A DNA stretch of 64,000 nt from PALSA-555 sp963731625 (GTDB taxonomy: Bacteria; Actinomycetota; Acidimicrobiia; IMCC26256; PALSA-555). The position numbers and the translations under genes are program-made. The notes beneath the pieces were generated by a model. That model saw only the letters and a list, made by a program, of their open reading frames with translations. It ran no database searches and had not been told where the DNA came from. Below, piece by piece: positions 9,552-17,665 of the stretch (position 1 is its first letter; every line of letters begins with the position of its first letter). The stretch is taken from contig CAVSWH010000015.1 of assembly GCA_963731625.1 (NCBI GenBank), positions 302,229-366,228 on the forward strand, in the 5' to 3' direction.

Positions 9552-10949
9552 TCACGGCGCGGCGTAGGTCCAGTCGGGCTGCTTCCGGTCCTGCCGCGGG
9601 TCGTAGATGGCCACGCCCTCGCGCACGTCGACGATCTTCGGCGTGGGAAGCGGCTCGAGGAGCGTATCCGTCTCGAGCTCCGCGACGAAGTCCTCCGGGA
9701 ACGTGCGCAACAGGCTGCCGATCGTCCGCTGCTCCTCCTCGCCGAGGTAGCAACGGTTCTGGTCGGTGATGCCCTGGAGTCGTTCACCGATGATCCGGAC
9801 GTCGAGGAGCTCGCCGCGTCCTTCGGCGAGGCGGTCGAGTCGCCGCGTGATCTCGCCGCACCCGTACTTGCAGGCCCGGCACTGTCCGCACGACTCGACG
9901 TACAGGAACCGTGACACCATGCGAGCGACGGCGAGCATGCTGCGGGTGTCGTCGTAGACGATGAAGCCGCACGAGCCCAGCCCGCTGCCCGCCGCCGCCA
10001 TGCCCTCGTAGCTGAGCGGCACGTCGAGATCCTCAGTGGCGAGCACGGGGTTCGCGACGCCCGAGAGCACGGCCTTGACGCTGCGACCCTCACGCACCGG
10101 GCCGCCAATCTCCTCCAGGACGTCGCGCAGGCGGGTGCCGGGCTCGATCTCCCCGTACCCGCAGTGCGTGACGTCGCCCACGACGGAGCACAGCAACGGG
10201 CCCGGCGTCAGCTCGGTCCCGATGCTGCGGTACCAGTCGGCTCCCCGCGTCAGGATGAGCGGGACGTTGGCCAGCGTCTCGACGTTCGACACCAGCGTCG
10301 GGTTCGACCCTTCGACCGCGCCGCTCGTGTCGGGTGGCCCGGTGACCGCTGACCAGCCTTCTTGTGGTGTCGTGGCGAACAGCCCGTGCTGGTACGGCGC
10401 CAGCCAGCGGGGCATCGGGTCGTTCCCCTCGATCACCTCGAGCAGGGCCTTCTCCTCACCGAAGAGGTACTCCTCGGGCCCGGTGACGAGGGTGACCGGC
10501 ACATCGCCGAAGTACCCGGCGGTGGACACCTCCTCCATGGCGTGTCGGAGCGCCTCGATCTCGGGTTCGAAGGACGCCTTCACGGCGACGAACGCCGCCC
10601 GCGCGTCGACGACGAGCGCGGCGATCGCGAGACCCTCCAGCACCTGGAACGGGTTGGTGCGGAGCAAGGGCCGGTCCTTGAACGTCCCGGGCTCGCCTTC
10701 GGCACCGTTGGCCACCACGTACCGGTCACCGAGCCCCGGGCCGCCCCCGAGCACCGACCGCCACTTGCGTGCCGCGGGGAACCCTGCGCCGCCACGGCCT
10801 CGAAGGCCGGCCCGGTCCAGCTCGTCGAGGACGCCGTCCGGTCCCCGCGCTCTCGCGGCGTCGATGGCCTGGCCGCCGCCCGCCGCGGCGTATGTCGCGA
10901 GCGCGTCATGCGGAGCCCGCGGGAGCAAGAGGTGTGGCTCCACGGGCAT
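9552..10949 (-). CDS. NuoF-like NADH dehydrogenase flavoprotein subunit (stand-alone)
   Basis: Resembles the FMN- and NADH-binding subunit of complex I or of soluble NAD-reducing hydrogenases and formate dehydrogenases; 465 residues. It shows GRGGAGFPAARKW near residue 50 (NADH site), NGAEGEPGTFKDR near residue 80 (FMN site), and ESCGQCRACKYGCGEI near residue 345 with the Cys that hold a 4Fe-4S cluster. No other nuo gene lies in the window, so it is either a separate diaphorase or a partner of an enzyme encoded elsewhere. The gene ends facing the ClC gene, with a 67-nt gap. The start region is divergent from a SHOCT gene. Confidence 0.85.
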   Translation of the reverse strand: MPVEPHLLLPRAPHDALATYAAAGGGQAIDAARARGPDGVLDELDRAGLRGRGGAGFPAARKWRSVLGGGPGLGDRYVVANGAEGEPGTFKDRPLLRTNPFQVLEGLAIAALVVDARAAFVAVKASFEPEIEALRHAMEEVSTAGYFGDVPVTLVTGPEEYLFGEEKALLEVIEGNDPMPRWLAPYQHGLFATTPQEGWSAVTGPPDTSGAVEGSNPTLVSNVETLANVPLILTRGADWYRSIGTELTPGPLLCSVVGDVTHCGYGEIEPGTRLRDVLEEIGGPVREGRSVKAVLSGVANPVLATEDLDVPLSYEGMAAAGSGLGSCGFIVYDDTRSMLAVARMVSRFLYVESCGQCRACKYGCGEITRRLDRLAEGRGELLDVRIIGERLQGITDQNRCYLGEEEQRTIGSLLRTFPEDFVAELETDTLLEPLPTPKIVDVREGVAIYDPRQDRKQPDWTYAAP

Positions 10950-11021
10950 CGATTATGGACGCTCCGTTCCCGTGGGCTGCCGTCGGACGACGCGTGCCGG
11001 AGCTCAGCGCCCGCTGCTCAC

Positions 11022-11048
11022 GACTCGCGATCTGGGGAACCGCGAGTC
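11022..11048. repeat. Palindrome family copy (27 bp), leftmost in window
   Basis: Arms GACTCGCGAT and ACCGCGAGTC with loop CTGGGGA. It lies in the divergent gap between the NuoF-like gene (start 10949) and the first SHOCT gene (start 11198), so here it is not at a 3' end. Confidence 0.85.
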
Positions 11049-11083
11049 AGGTGAGGCCGGCCGGATCCCCTGCCGCCGCCGAT

Positions 11084-11100
11084 TGAGTAGGTCCTACTCA
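11084..11100. promoter_or_regulatory. 17-bp perfect palindrome, candidate operator
   Basis: TGAGTAGGTCCTACTCA is a perfect inverted repeat (8-bp arms, 1-bp centre). It differs from the dispersed GACTCGCG family. It lies 97 nt before the SHOCT gene at 11198 and 135 nt before the NuoF-like gene, so it could serve either divergent promoter. Confidence 0.5.
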
Positions 11101-11197
11101 GGCTCGGAGACGGGGCGAGGCTGATCCTTGATGGGCCGAGGCCGTCCTCAGGGGCAGGGGTCGTCGTTCGGGACCAACGCATGAGGAGGACACGGCG

Positions 11198-11470
11198 ATG
11201 GGCTGGTTACTCAAGAAGGTGTCCAACCGACTGGAAGAGAAGCTGCCCGGGTCCGCGGACGCCATCGAGACGATGAAGTCCGATGCGACCACCGGTGAAT
11301 CCCACTCTTTCGTGGTGACGCCAGATGGCCACCTCACCCAGGTCCAGTCACAGTCGTCCGTCCAGGATGATCTGGCCGACCAGCTCTCGAGGCTCGGAGC
11401 GCTGCACGACCGTGGTGCGCTGACCGACGCCGAGTACGAGGCGCAGAAGCGCCAGATCACCGGCGCGTGA
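11198..11470 (+). CDS. Small SHOCT-domain protein
   Basis: A 90-residue protein of unknown role. The last about 30 residues (LADQLSRLGALHDRGALTDAEYEAQKRQI) match the SHOCT domain, a short C-terminal oligomerisation-type helix pair common in actinobacterial proteins. The N-terminal half has no recognised domain; it is soluble and has no signal peptide. The start is ATG 11198 with GAGGAGG about nine nt upstream. A second, larger SHOCT protein follows 55 nt downstream, probably co-transcribed, and the two may interact through these domains (inference). Confidence 0.8.
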   Translation: MGWLLKKVSNRLEEKLPGSADAIETMKSDATTGESHSFVVTPDGHLTQVQSQSSVQDDLADQLSRLGALHDRGALTDAEYEAQKRQITGA

Positions 11471-11525
11471 CGCCGACGTGATCGTGGCGTCCAGGCCTCA
11501 CCTCTAGGTTGCGGAGCGGTTCGCG

Positions 11526-12266
11526 ATGGCCTTGTTCCAATCACTCGAGAAGAAGCTCTTGCTCAACGGCCGCCAGGCCCAGGCCGACATCCTGGCGTCG
11601 GAGCCCACCCACTATGTGCACGAGGATGGTGCGATCGAGCAGCTCGTCCAGCGTCGTTGGCAGCTCTCGCTGCGAGTGCACCCCTCGGGGGCCGATGATT
11701 TCGAGGTCGAGTTCAAGCAGCTGCTCGGCAGCTGGCGGATGCCGTGGCGCGGCGAGACCGCGGACGTGCTCTACGACCCCGACAATCATTCGAACACGAT
11801 CCTGGACCCGAGGGTCGAGGGCCCGGTTCCCCGGCCGGAGTGGTTGACGAATCCATCAACCGGTACTTCTCCCCCGAAGGCTCGACGCGCGGTCCAGGAA
11901 GCGCAGAGCGCGCCGTCCGAACATCGGGCGGATATGGAGCTGCTGGCCAGCTACTACCTCGACGGTGCGCTGTTCGACTTCGAGTACCAAGAGCTCAGGC
12001 GACGGATCCTCGGTTTGCCGCTCGTCGATCCCGGACCGGCGGTTGCCCAAGCGTTGGGTGTCGAGGGCCAGCAGGCGTACGTCCGCTCCATGACGGACGG
12101 ACATGAAGTGCCGCTCACGACTTCTGCGCAGACGCCGGCCCCGCCCGATCTGAGCGGCCGCATCACCCAGCTCGAGGACCTGGCCAATCGCCACGACCGG
12201 GGCGAGCTCACCGACGACCAGTTCGCGGCCGCCAAGGAGAAGCTGCTGAGCGGCAACGCCAGCTGA
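11526..12266 (+). CDS. SHOCT-domain protein with two SHOCT-like segments
   Basis: A 246-residue protein. The N-terminal about 105 residues (KKLLLNGRQAQADILASE, then a beta-rich WQLSLRV...DVLYDPD stretch) resemble the small beta-barrel found before SHOCT domains. A SHOCT-like segment at about 139-163 (MELLASYYLDGALFDFEYQELRRRIL) is followed by a linker, RILGLPLVDPGPAVAQALGVE, and a standard C-terminal SHOCT at about 212-243. A degraded copy of the linker is found at 42911-43081 on the other strand. Function is unknown. It follows the 90-residue SHOCT gene and is followed eight nt after the stop by a palindrome. Confidence 0.8.
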   Translation: MALFQSLEKKLLLNGRQAQADILASEPTHYVHEDGAIEQLVQRRWQLSLRVHPSGADDFEVEFKQLLGSWRMPWRGETADVLYDPDNHSNTILDPRVEGPVPRPEWLTNPSTGTSPPKARRAVQEAQSAPSEHRADMELLASYYLDGALFDFEYQELRRRILGLPLVDPGPAVAQALGVEGQQAYVRSMTDGHEVPLTTSAQTPAPPDLSGRITQLEDLANRHDRGELTDDQFAAAKEKLLSGNAS

Positions 12267-12274
12267 CGGTGGCT

Positions 12275-12301
12275 GACTCCCGGTCTGGCCGACCGGGAGT
12301 C
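12275..12301. repeat. Palindrome family copy with compensatory base-pair change
   Basis: Arms GACTCCCGGT and ACCGGGAGTC with loop CTGGCCG. Compared with the family, arm position 6 is C instead of G and its partner is G instead of C, so pairing is kept. It starts eight nt after the SHOCT gene stop and 38 nt before the facing glnN remnant ends. Confidence 0.85.
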
Positions 12302-12338
12302 GGAGATGCACCGCGGATCAAGTGGCGGCAACTCGTAG

Positions 12339-12821
12339 CTAGAGGATGTAGAGCATCTCTTGGTAGGTCGCGAGCGGCCACAGATCGTCGGCGACCATCG
12401 TTTCGAGCTCGTCGGCCGCGGCTCGGACCGACGTCATTGCGGGGAGAAGCGCCTCTTGGGCGTGCTCGGCTTCCTTCAGCACGGTGGCGTCGTCGTCGTG
12501 GCTCAGCTCGGACCGCAGCACCGCGATCCCTTGACGCAGGGCCTTGATTGAGGTCGACACCTCGTCCAGCGTGCTGGAGTCGAGCTCAGCGCCGATCGAT
12601 TGCAGGCTGGCGAGGTTCGACGCGAGCTCGGTCTGGTACCGCAGCGCGGCCGGTAACACCACGGTGTTGGCGATCTCGAGGGTGAGGCGGGCTTCGACCC
12701 CGATGCTCATGGCGTACTGCTCGAGAGCGATGGCGTAGCGGCTGTGCATCTCGCGATGACTGAAAACGCCGTAGCGACTGAAAAGCCCCATCGCCTTGTC
12801 GGTAACGAGCTCCGGTAGCTC
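12339..12821 (-). pseudogene. Glutamine synthetase III C-terminal remnant
   Basis: About 160 residues matching only the extreme C-terminus of type III glutamine synthetase (GlnN, normally about 700 residues). The recognisable parts are ELPELVTDKAMGLFSRYGV, an alpha-helical VVLPAALRYQTELASN segment and the family ending ADELETMVADDLWPLATYQEM. The catalytic domain is absent. The match begins at the codon that touches the stop of the neighbouring maleylpyruvate isomerase gene (12820), so the break is sharp. The open frame continues upstream only as unrelated sequence. Translation could in principle start at Met 12791. Most likely a truncation relic, not a working enzyme. Confidence 0.75.
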
Positions 12822-13503
12822 AGTCGACGATGTCAACCGTTGACCAGTGGAATGGGTATGCGAGCCCGGCCGCCACAAATGGCTCGGGGTTGGTAGACCA
12901 GCCCCATCTCCGCACCTGAACCTCGCTTCGCCTTCCTGCCAAAGCGCGAAAGACCTCGTAGCCCGATACCTCAACGACGACAGCGTTGACGTCATCCTGG
13001 ACGCCTAGCCACCAGTCACGCGTGTCGGGTGCTCGTAGGAGCAGCGTCGGCGTTCTCGCGTCGCGTAAGACCTGCCGCCAACGGCTGATCGCCGGCTTCA
13101 GTGCCAACAAGACCGCATCGTCGGGCACCCGCCCGAAATGGAGGGCACCTCGGATATCGGCTTCATGGGATACCGCGTCACCGAACGCCCACCTCGCGGG
13201 CGCACCCATCACAGGATCGTCGTCAAGAGCTACGAATTGCGTCATCGCCGAGCGCCAACGATCGAGGATCTCGTCGAGGCTGTTCTGCGAGAAGCGGGAT
13301 ACCTGTGTCGAGGTCCAGCCGTCCGATGCGTAGCCACCCAGGTGGTGGTCGACCCAGTCCTCACACAACCCGGCCAGATGAGCAACCACATCGCGCACGC
13401 GCCAGCCAGGGCAAGACGGCACCGGACACTCGGCATCGCCCACGCGCACCACAACCTCGATCCGATCTCGAACGGCAAGGTACGCACCGACGTCCAACAC
13501 CAC
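12820..13503 (-). CDS. Maleylpyruvate isomerase family (mycothiol-dependent, DinB-like) protein
   Basis: About 227 residues. The N-terminal half carries the MDMPI/DinB-like four-helix pattern: CPGWRVRDVVAHLAGLCEDW near residue 28, and a second helix with HEADIRGALHFGR, whose His residues can bind a metal. The C-terminal half resembles the small SCP2-like domain found in this family. Known members use mycothiol as a cofactor for isomerisation or thiol transfer. The start is uncertain: GTG 13503 or GTG 13500 fits the family better than the upstream reading at 13647, whose first 48 residues look like noise. Its stop abuts the glnN remnant exactly. Confidence 0.75.
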   Translation of the reverse strand: MVLDVGAYLAVRDRIEVVVRVGDAECPVPSCPGWRVRDVVAHLAGLCEDWVDHHLGGYASDGWTSTQVSRFSQNSLDEILDRWRSAMTQFVALDDDPVMGAPARWAFGDAVSHEADIRGALHFGRVPDDAVLLALKPAISRWRQVLRDARTPTLLLRAPDTRDWWLGVQDDVNAVVVEVSGYEVFRALAGRRSEVQVRRWGWSTNPEPFVAAGLAYPFHWSTVDIVD

Positions 13504-13677
13504 ATTCTGACGTCTCGGCGGCGGCCTCGCGGAGATCACATCCTCGAGCTGCCTGCTCCGGGCAGTTGTCCACGAGGAGTGCCTCGACAGCCAGAAGGCG
13601 AGACGGCGACGGCCTCGCCGAGACCGCCATCGAGAATCTGATCTCACTGGCTACGAGATCGACCACCTGAGCCAAGT

Positions 13678-13704
13678 GACTCGCGGTCTGGCGGATCGCG
13701 AGTC
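13678..13704. repeat. Palindrome family copy (27 bp)
   Basis: Arms GACTCGCGGT and GATCGCGAGTC (one G-T pair) with a short loop. It sits between the MDMPI gene (upstream side) and the 3' end of the desaturase gene. The surrounding gap 13504-13841 shows nothing else I recognise. Confidence 0.85.
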
Positions 13705-13841
13705 GACCGCAACGGTGGCGTCGGGCCCGATCCGGTGGTGGAGGTTCCCGGGGAACCATCCGAGGGAGCGTGCTCACCGGGTCGTGCGGAGTCGCCGGAA
13801 GCGGCGCGGGCGCAGCAGGTGGCAGCCGCGCCGCTCTGTGT

Positions 13842-14945
13842 CTAGTTCTGCGGGACGAGGACGCTCGGCCGCGACCGTGCGGATCGGACCTCGCCCCAGG
13901 TGACCATCCGTCCGGCATCCTCGTCCCAGACCTTCAGACGGACGGTCTTCAGGCCGGTCCAGAGCGAGACCTTGGGCACGGTCTCGAAGATCGGTGCTTG
14001 ATCGTTGGCGCGTTGGAGGTTGTAGTTCGGCACCTTCGGGTTGAGGTGGTGAACGTGGTGCAGCCCGATGTTGCCGGTGAAGAACTGCAGGACTCGCGGG
14101 AGCTTCAGGTACGAGCTCCCGCGGAGTGCCGCGTCGACGTAGTTCCAGTCGGGCGTGCGCCGCCACCACGTGTCGTCAAACTGGTGCTGAACGAAGAAGA
14201 GCCAGAGCCCGGCGCCGCCGGCGAGCGGAATCAGGGGTGCTTCGACGAGCAGGAAGTTCTGCCATCCGATCAGCCAGCAGAGCCCGCCGATCAGCAACAC
14301 GAGCATGAGGTCCGTTCCGTACACGCTGCGCTTGATCCGTGGGGCGGCGGAGCGGCTCGTCCAGCGCGGCTCGATCAGCATCGCCCAGATGGGGCCGACG
14401 CCGAACATCACGAGCGGGTTTCGGAACAGCCGGTATCCCAGCCGTCCGCGCCACGACTTCGCGTTGTACTCGGCCATCGTGAGGGTCGGCACGTCCCCGA
14501 TGCCACGCCGGTCCAGGTCGCTGCCGGTCGCGTGGTGCCCCGTGTGCTGGCGCCGCCAGTCTGCGAACGGTGTGAACACGATGAGCGCGAGGGTGACACC
14601 GACCCACCCGTTGGCCCGTCGTCCCGGCAGGAGTGAGCCGTGCGCGCAGTCGTGAAAGAGGATGTAGGTACGAAGCAAGAAGCCCGCGGTCGGCACGGCC
14701 AGGGCGATGACAAGGAGATAGGAGACACCAAGGGAGAGGTACATCAGCGTCCACAGCGCAATGAACGGCACGACCGAGGTGGCGAGTGCGAACAGGCTGC
14801 GCTTGAGATCGGGGTGGGCCCAACGATCGACGCTGTGCCTCGATGCCTGCTCCGAAGCGTCCCCGTCGGATCTGGGCGGGCCGTCGAGACCGGTCTCGCG
14901 CTCGTCGAGCAACTGCATGCGAACCTCGGGTGCCTCTCGATGCAC
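13842..14945 (-). CDS. Membrane fatty acid desaturase
   Basis: Di-iron acyl desaturase of about 367 residues in the plasma membrane. The three histidine boxes are present: HDCAHG near residue 98, HTGHH near 134 and HHVHH near 302. Four or more hydrophobic segments lie between them. This layout matches the omega-6/delta-12 type family, which inserts a double bond into acyl chains of lipids using oxygen and ferredoxin-type electrons. No electron-transfer partner is adjacent. The start could be at 14945 or at an in-frame Met nine codons later (MQLLDERE). The exact bond position made is not known. Confidence 0.9.
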   Translation of the reverse strand: MHREAPEVRMQLLDERETGLDGPPRSDGDASEQASRHSVDRWAHPDLKRSLFALATSVVPFIALWTLMYLSLGVSYLLVIALAVPTAGFLLRTYILFHDCAHGSLLPGRRANGWVGVTLALIVFTPFADWRRQHTGHHATGSDLDRRGIGDVPTLTMAEYNAKSWRGRLGYRLFRNPLVMFGVGPIWAMLIEPRWTSRSAAPRIKRSVYGTDLMLVLLIGGLCWLIGWQNFLLVEAPLIPLAGGAGLWLFFVQHQFDDTWWRRTPDWNYVDAALRGSSYLKLPRVLQFFTGNIGLHHVHHLNPKVPNYNLQRANDQAPIFETVPKVSLWTGLKTVRLKVWDEDAGRMVTWGEVRSARSRPSVLVPQN

Positions 14946-15257
14946 TACCTGGGTCTCGAGCAGCGCAGTCTGGGTGCCTCAGATCCGAGGCCATCCACAC
15001 CCTAGCGGCCAGGGACGACCGTCGATAGCCAGGGACGTTGTGCTCATTGGGTATCCCGGCGCGACGGGCGGTCCACTCCGCGTCCGGCGGCACGCGACGG
15101 CGGCGCTGACCGGCCGCGGGAAACGAAACCCGACAGACAGTTGAACGTTTGGCGATCGGGACCTCGGGTTGTTCGGCCGGGGGAGTCGGATTGCGTGAGG
15201 GCCTGCTGCTCGTCGTACGTCGCGACCCCACCGAGCTGCCTGGGGCTCGGACCGGCG
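14946..15257. other. Intergenic stretch without recognised features
   Basis: About 310 bp between the start of the desaturase and the end of the RDD gene. Open frames here lack a ribosome site and any recognisable domain, and I see no palindrome copy. It should contain the desaturase promoter. Confidence 0.5.
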
Positions 15258-15833
15258 TCAGGCAGACACGCGTTGCTTGGGCTCCGGCCACGGCCAATGC
15301 GTCGAGCGCTGTGGGGTCGGGACGCGGTGACCGCGCGCGGCGCTCGACACCACGAAGGTCCCGGCGAGAAAGTCGCCGCAGCGCCGATGCCCTGGTGTGA
15401 GGATCGCCAACCAGAGCGCGACCGGCACGATGAGCGCGATCCCGTCGACGACCCAGGCGATCGAGCGGACGATCGACCGGGTGAGGCCTGGCGCCTGACC
15501 GTCGGGGCGCACGACACGGATCCGCATCACCAGCTTGCCGGGTGACGCCCCGGCAACGGCCTGCGGCAGGATGAAGAGGACGACGACCAGGAGGACCGCG
15601 GTGCCGACGAACTCGTAGATGGCGCGATCGGCCACCAGGTACCCGGTTGTCCTGAACTGGAAGCAGGTGTGACCGCCAGGCACAGGTTGAGGGCAACCCG
15701 CCGTGGTCTTCTGAACGTCACCAGGGATGACGAAGAGGGCGAGAAGGATCAAGGTGATGAGGAGGACGTCAACGACGTAGGCCACGCAGCGCCGACCCAC
15801 GACGCGTGTCGGATCGCCGCCCGGCGCTGTCAT
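15258..15833 (-). CDS. RDD-family membrane protein
   Basis: About 191 residues with the RDD domain: the N-terminal VVGRRCVAYVVDVLLITLILL carries the Arg and Asp of the family, followed by three to four membrane segments, GASPGKLVMRIRVV and a conserved RSIAWVVDG segment. Roles in ion or solute transport are proposed for the family, and some members act as Na+/H+ antiporters. A loop of about 30 residues with two Cys (GCPQPVPGGHTC) lies outside the first segment. The start at ATG 15833 is one base after the stop of the GNAT gene, so the two genes are translationally coupled. Confidence 0.85.
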   Translation of the reverse strand: MTAPGGDPTRVVGRRCVAYVVDVLLITLILLALFVIPGDVQKTTAGCPQPVPGGHTCFQFRTTGYLVADRAIYEFVGTAVLLVVVLFILPQAVAGASPGKLVMRIRVVRPDGQAPGLTRSIVRSIAWVVDGIALIVPVALWLAILTPGHRRCGDFLAGTFVVSSAARGHRVPTPQRSTHWPWPEPKQRVSA

Positions 15834-15834
15834 C

Positions 15835-16287
15835 TCAAGCCCTGAAGTCCATGTGCATCCGCCGTGCCGGCCCAAATCGCGTGGTCGTCGCACCGTCATC
15901 CAGGAACCCGACCCGCAAGTAGAAGTCGAGCGCATGGGGGTTGGCGGTGACCACGAGACACCGAGCGCCGTGGGCGCGGGCGACGAGCACGCCGTCGCGG
16001 ATCAGCGCCGACGCGACGCCCTGTCGCATCGAGCTCGGGTCCACGAACAGGTGCTCGAGCTCCGCGTCGGCGTTCGTGATCTCGAGCGTCGCGAACCCGA
16101 CGATCTGGCGGCCTCGGGTGGCGACACGAGTTCGTGCCTGCACTCCCTCGTTCCACGGGAACGCGAGGGCGTCAGGGTGCTCGAGCAGATGGGGCAGATC
16201 GCCGACGTTGGACAGGGACGAGCGGCGATAGAGGTCGGCGAGCGCCGCACCATCCGGGGTTCGCGCCGGGCGAACGTCGCAGGGCAC
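15835..16287 (-). CDS. GNAT-family N-acetyltransferase
   Basis: A 150-residue acyl-CoA-dependent N-acetyltransferase. The family fold is visible: QIVGFATLEI near residue 62, LEHLFVDPSSMRQGVASALIRDGV near 77-100 with the acetyl-CoA loop (Q-x-x-G-x-A), and the C-terminal NPHALDFYLRVGFLDDG motif. The acceptor is unknown and could be a small molecule or a protein N-terminus. It is the first gene of a two-gene unit with the RDD protein. The divergent upstream region (16288-16738) holds a palindrome copy at 16403. Confidence 0.85.
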   Translation of the reverse strand: MPCDVRPARTPDGAALADLYRRSSLSNVGDLPHLLEHPDALAFPWNEGVQARTRVATRGRQIVGFATLEITNADAELEHLFVDPSSMRQGVASALIRDGVLVARAHGARCLVVTANPHALDFYLRVGFLDDGATTTRFGPARRMHMDFRA

Positions 16288-16402
16288 GCCGAGAGTATGT
16301 CGGCCTTGCCAAGCCGTGGCGTGCGAAACGCGGCCTGGTGGTGGCCGCGGGCCCGCCGCCCTGCCCTACTCGGTAGGGCGTCGAGGTTTTGTCTGACGGG
16401 TT

Positions 16403-16427
16403 GACTCGCGATCTGGCACCGCGGGTC
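16403..16427. repeat. Palindrome family copy (25 bp, slightly decayed)
   Basis: Arms GACTCGCGAT and ACCGCGGGTC with a shortened loop. It lies in the 450-bp divergent gap between the GNAT gene and the secreted protein gene at 16739. No other feature is recognised in that gap. Confidence 0.7.
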
Positions 16428-16738
16428 AGGCGACTCGTCGTGGGACGCTCCGATCGCCGAACGAACTCAATCGGCGAGGCGTTCGATCGCGGGTAACGCT
16501 CAACTTGCAGCCCGATCCAAGCTTGAACGGCTGCGTCAACGTGGGGAAGAGCCTTGGGGACGCGCGCGAGCCTTTAACGTGGACCCGACCGCCAGGCTCC
16601 CGCGGGAGCACCTCGGCTACCCGCCAACGTGCGCCGGCTGACGGATTCAAGGCCGTTGCGCTACAGACCGACAACCCTACGAAGGTGACCTGTACGTCGA
16701 CCGGTGGGCATCCACGAGCGGCGGGGGAAGTGAACGCG

Positions 16739-17398
16739 ATGAATCGTTCAGGCAAGCCGGCGCGCGGTGGGCGCTTGGGAGGCCTCACCTTGATTCGAGC
16801 CTGGCGCCCACTCGCCGGCGCGGCCCTCTGCGCAGCGCTCTCGGCGGCAGGCATGACCGGGGTCTTGGCGCAATCGCGCGTCCTCCCTGTGAACCGGCCT
16901 CCGACGGCCAGCTCCACGGCACGGTTGCTCTCGCTCGTGGACAGTGGGGTGGGGAACTACCCGGTGAACGCGACGTTGAATTTCATTGACTTCGCAGGAC
17001 CAGGCGGTGATCAGGTGACGATCACCCCTGCCGGTGGCGGATCAGGGCGGAGCAACTGCACTCGCGACGAGTCCTCAGACTCGTTCAAGCTGGCGCGCGC
17101 GAACACGTTCGGACCGGTCCCGTCGCAAAACTCCCGGTCGATCAAGATGACCGCTAAGAACGAGGGCAGCTGCTTGAGCGAGGCCAGCTACGAGACCTGG
17201 AACATCCAGCTGCACGGCCCCGGCACCCACGGCACAGGCCACGTCTGGCTCGGCCAGAACAGCCCAGGCGGGAGCTACTACCTCAGCTGCAACAACGGTG
17301 ATGGGAAGCCCTGGCAGGACCTGATGTGCTTCGTGCAATCGGCACAAGTCGACGCCCAGCCCTACCACGCCGTCGCGATCATCAGCCCGCGCCGATAG
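16739..17398 (+). CDS. Secreted protein of unknown function
   Basis: About 219 residues from ATG 16739, with GGGGAAG nine nt upstream. The N-terminus is basic (NRSGKPARGGRLGG) and then hydrophobic (LAGAALCAALSAAG), ending near LAQS, which fits a signal peptide cut around residue 45. The mature part has five or more Cys (SNCTRDESSD, EGSCLSE, YYLSCNN, DLMCFVQ), suggesting disulfides, and is rich in Ser/Thr/Gly. I recognise no domain. It opens a stretch of secreted or surface-related genes reaching 31 kb. Confidence 0.7.
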   Translation: MNRSGKPARGGRLGGLTLIRAWRPLAGAALCAALSAAGMTGVLAQSRVLPVNRPPTASSTARLLSLVDSGVGNYPVNATLNFIDFAGPGGDQVTITPAGGGSGRSNCTRDESSDSFKLARANTFGPVPSQNSRSIKMTAKNEGSCLSEASYETWNIQLHGPGTHGTGHVWLGQNSPGGSYYLSCNNGDGKPWQDLMCFVQSAQVDAQPYHAVAIISPRR

Positions 17399-17665
17399 CG
17401 AAGGCGACCGCACCGGCGATCGCGTTCCGCGGCACCGAGGGCGAAATCGATCTACGCGTCGCGCTCGATCGGATCCGACGAGCACGATCATCCCGACCCG
17501 GACCACCCGGTTGACCGGATGCGACGGTACAGGTCAGCGGGCTTGCGGGGTCGAGGGGCAGGCGCACAGACTCTTGCCACGGATCGATTGATCGCAGGCT
17601 GAGCGAACCACGTCCCGAACCCGCACGAGAGCGCCCGCCACCAGGACGGTGGCGGAGGAGGTCCC

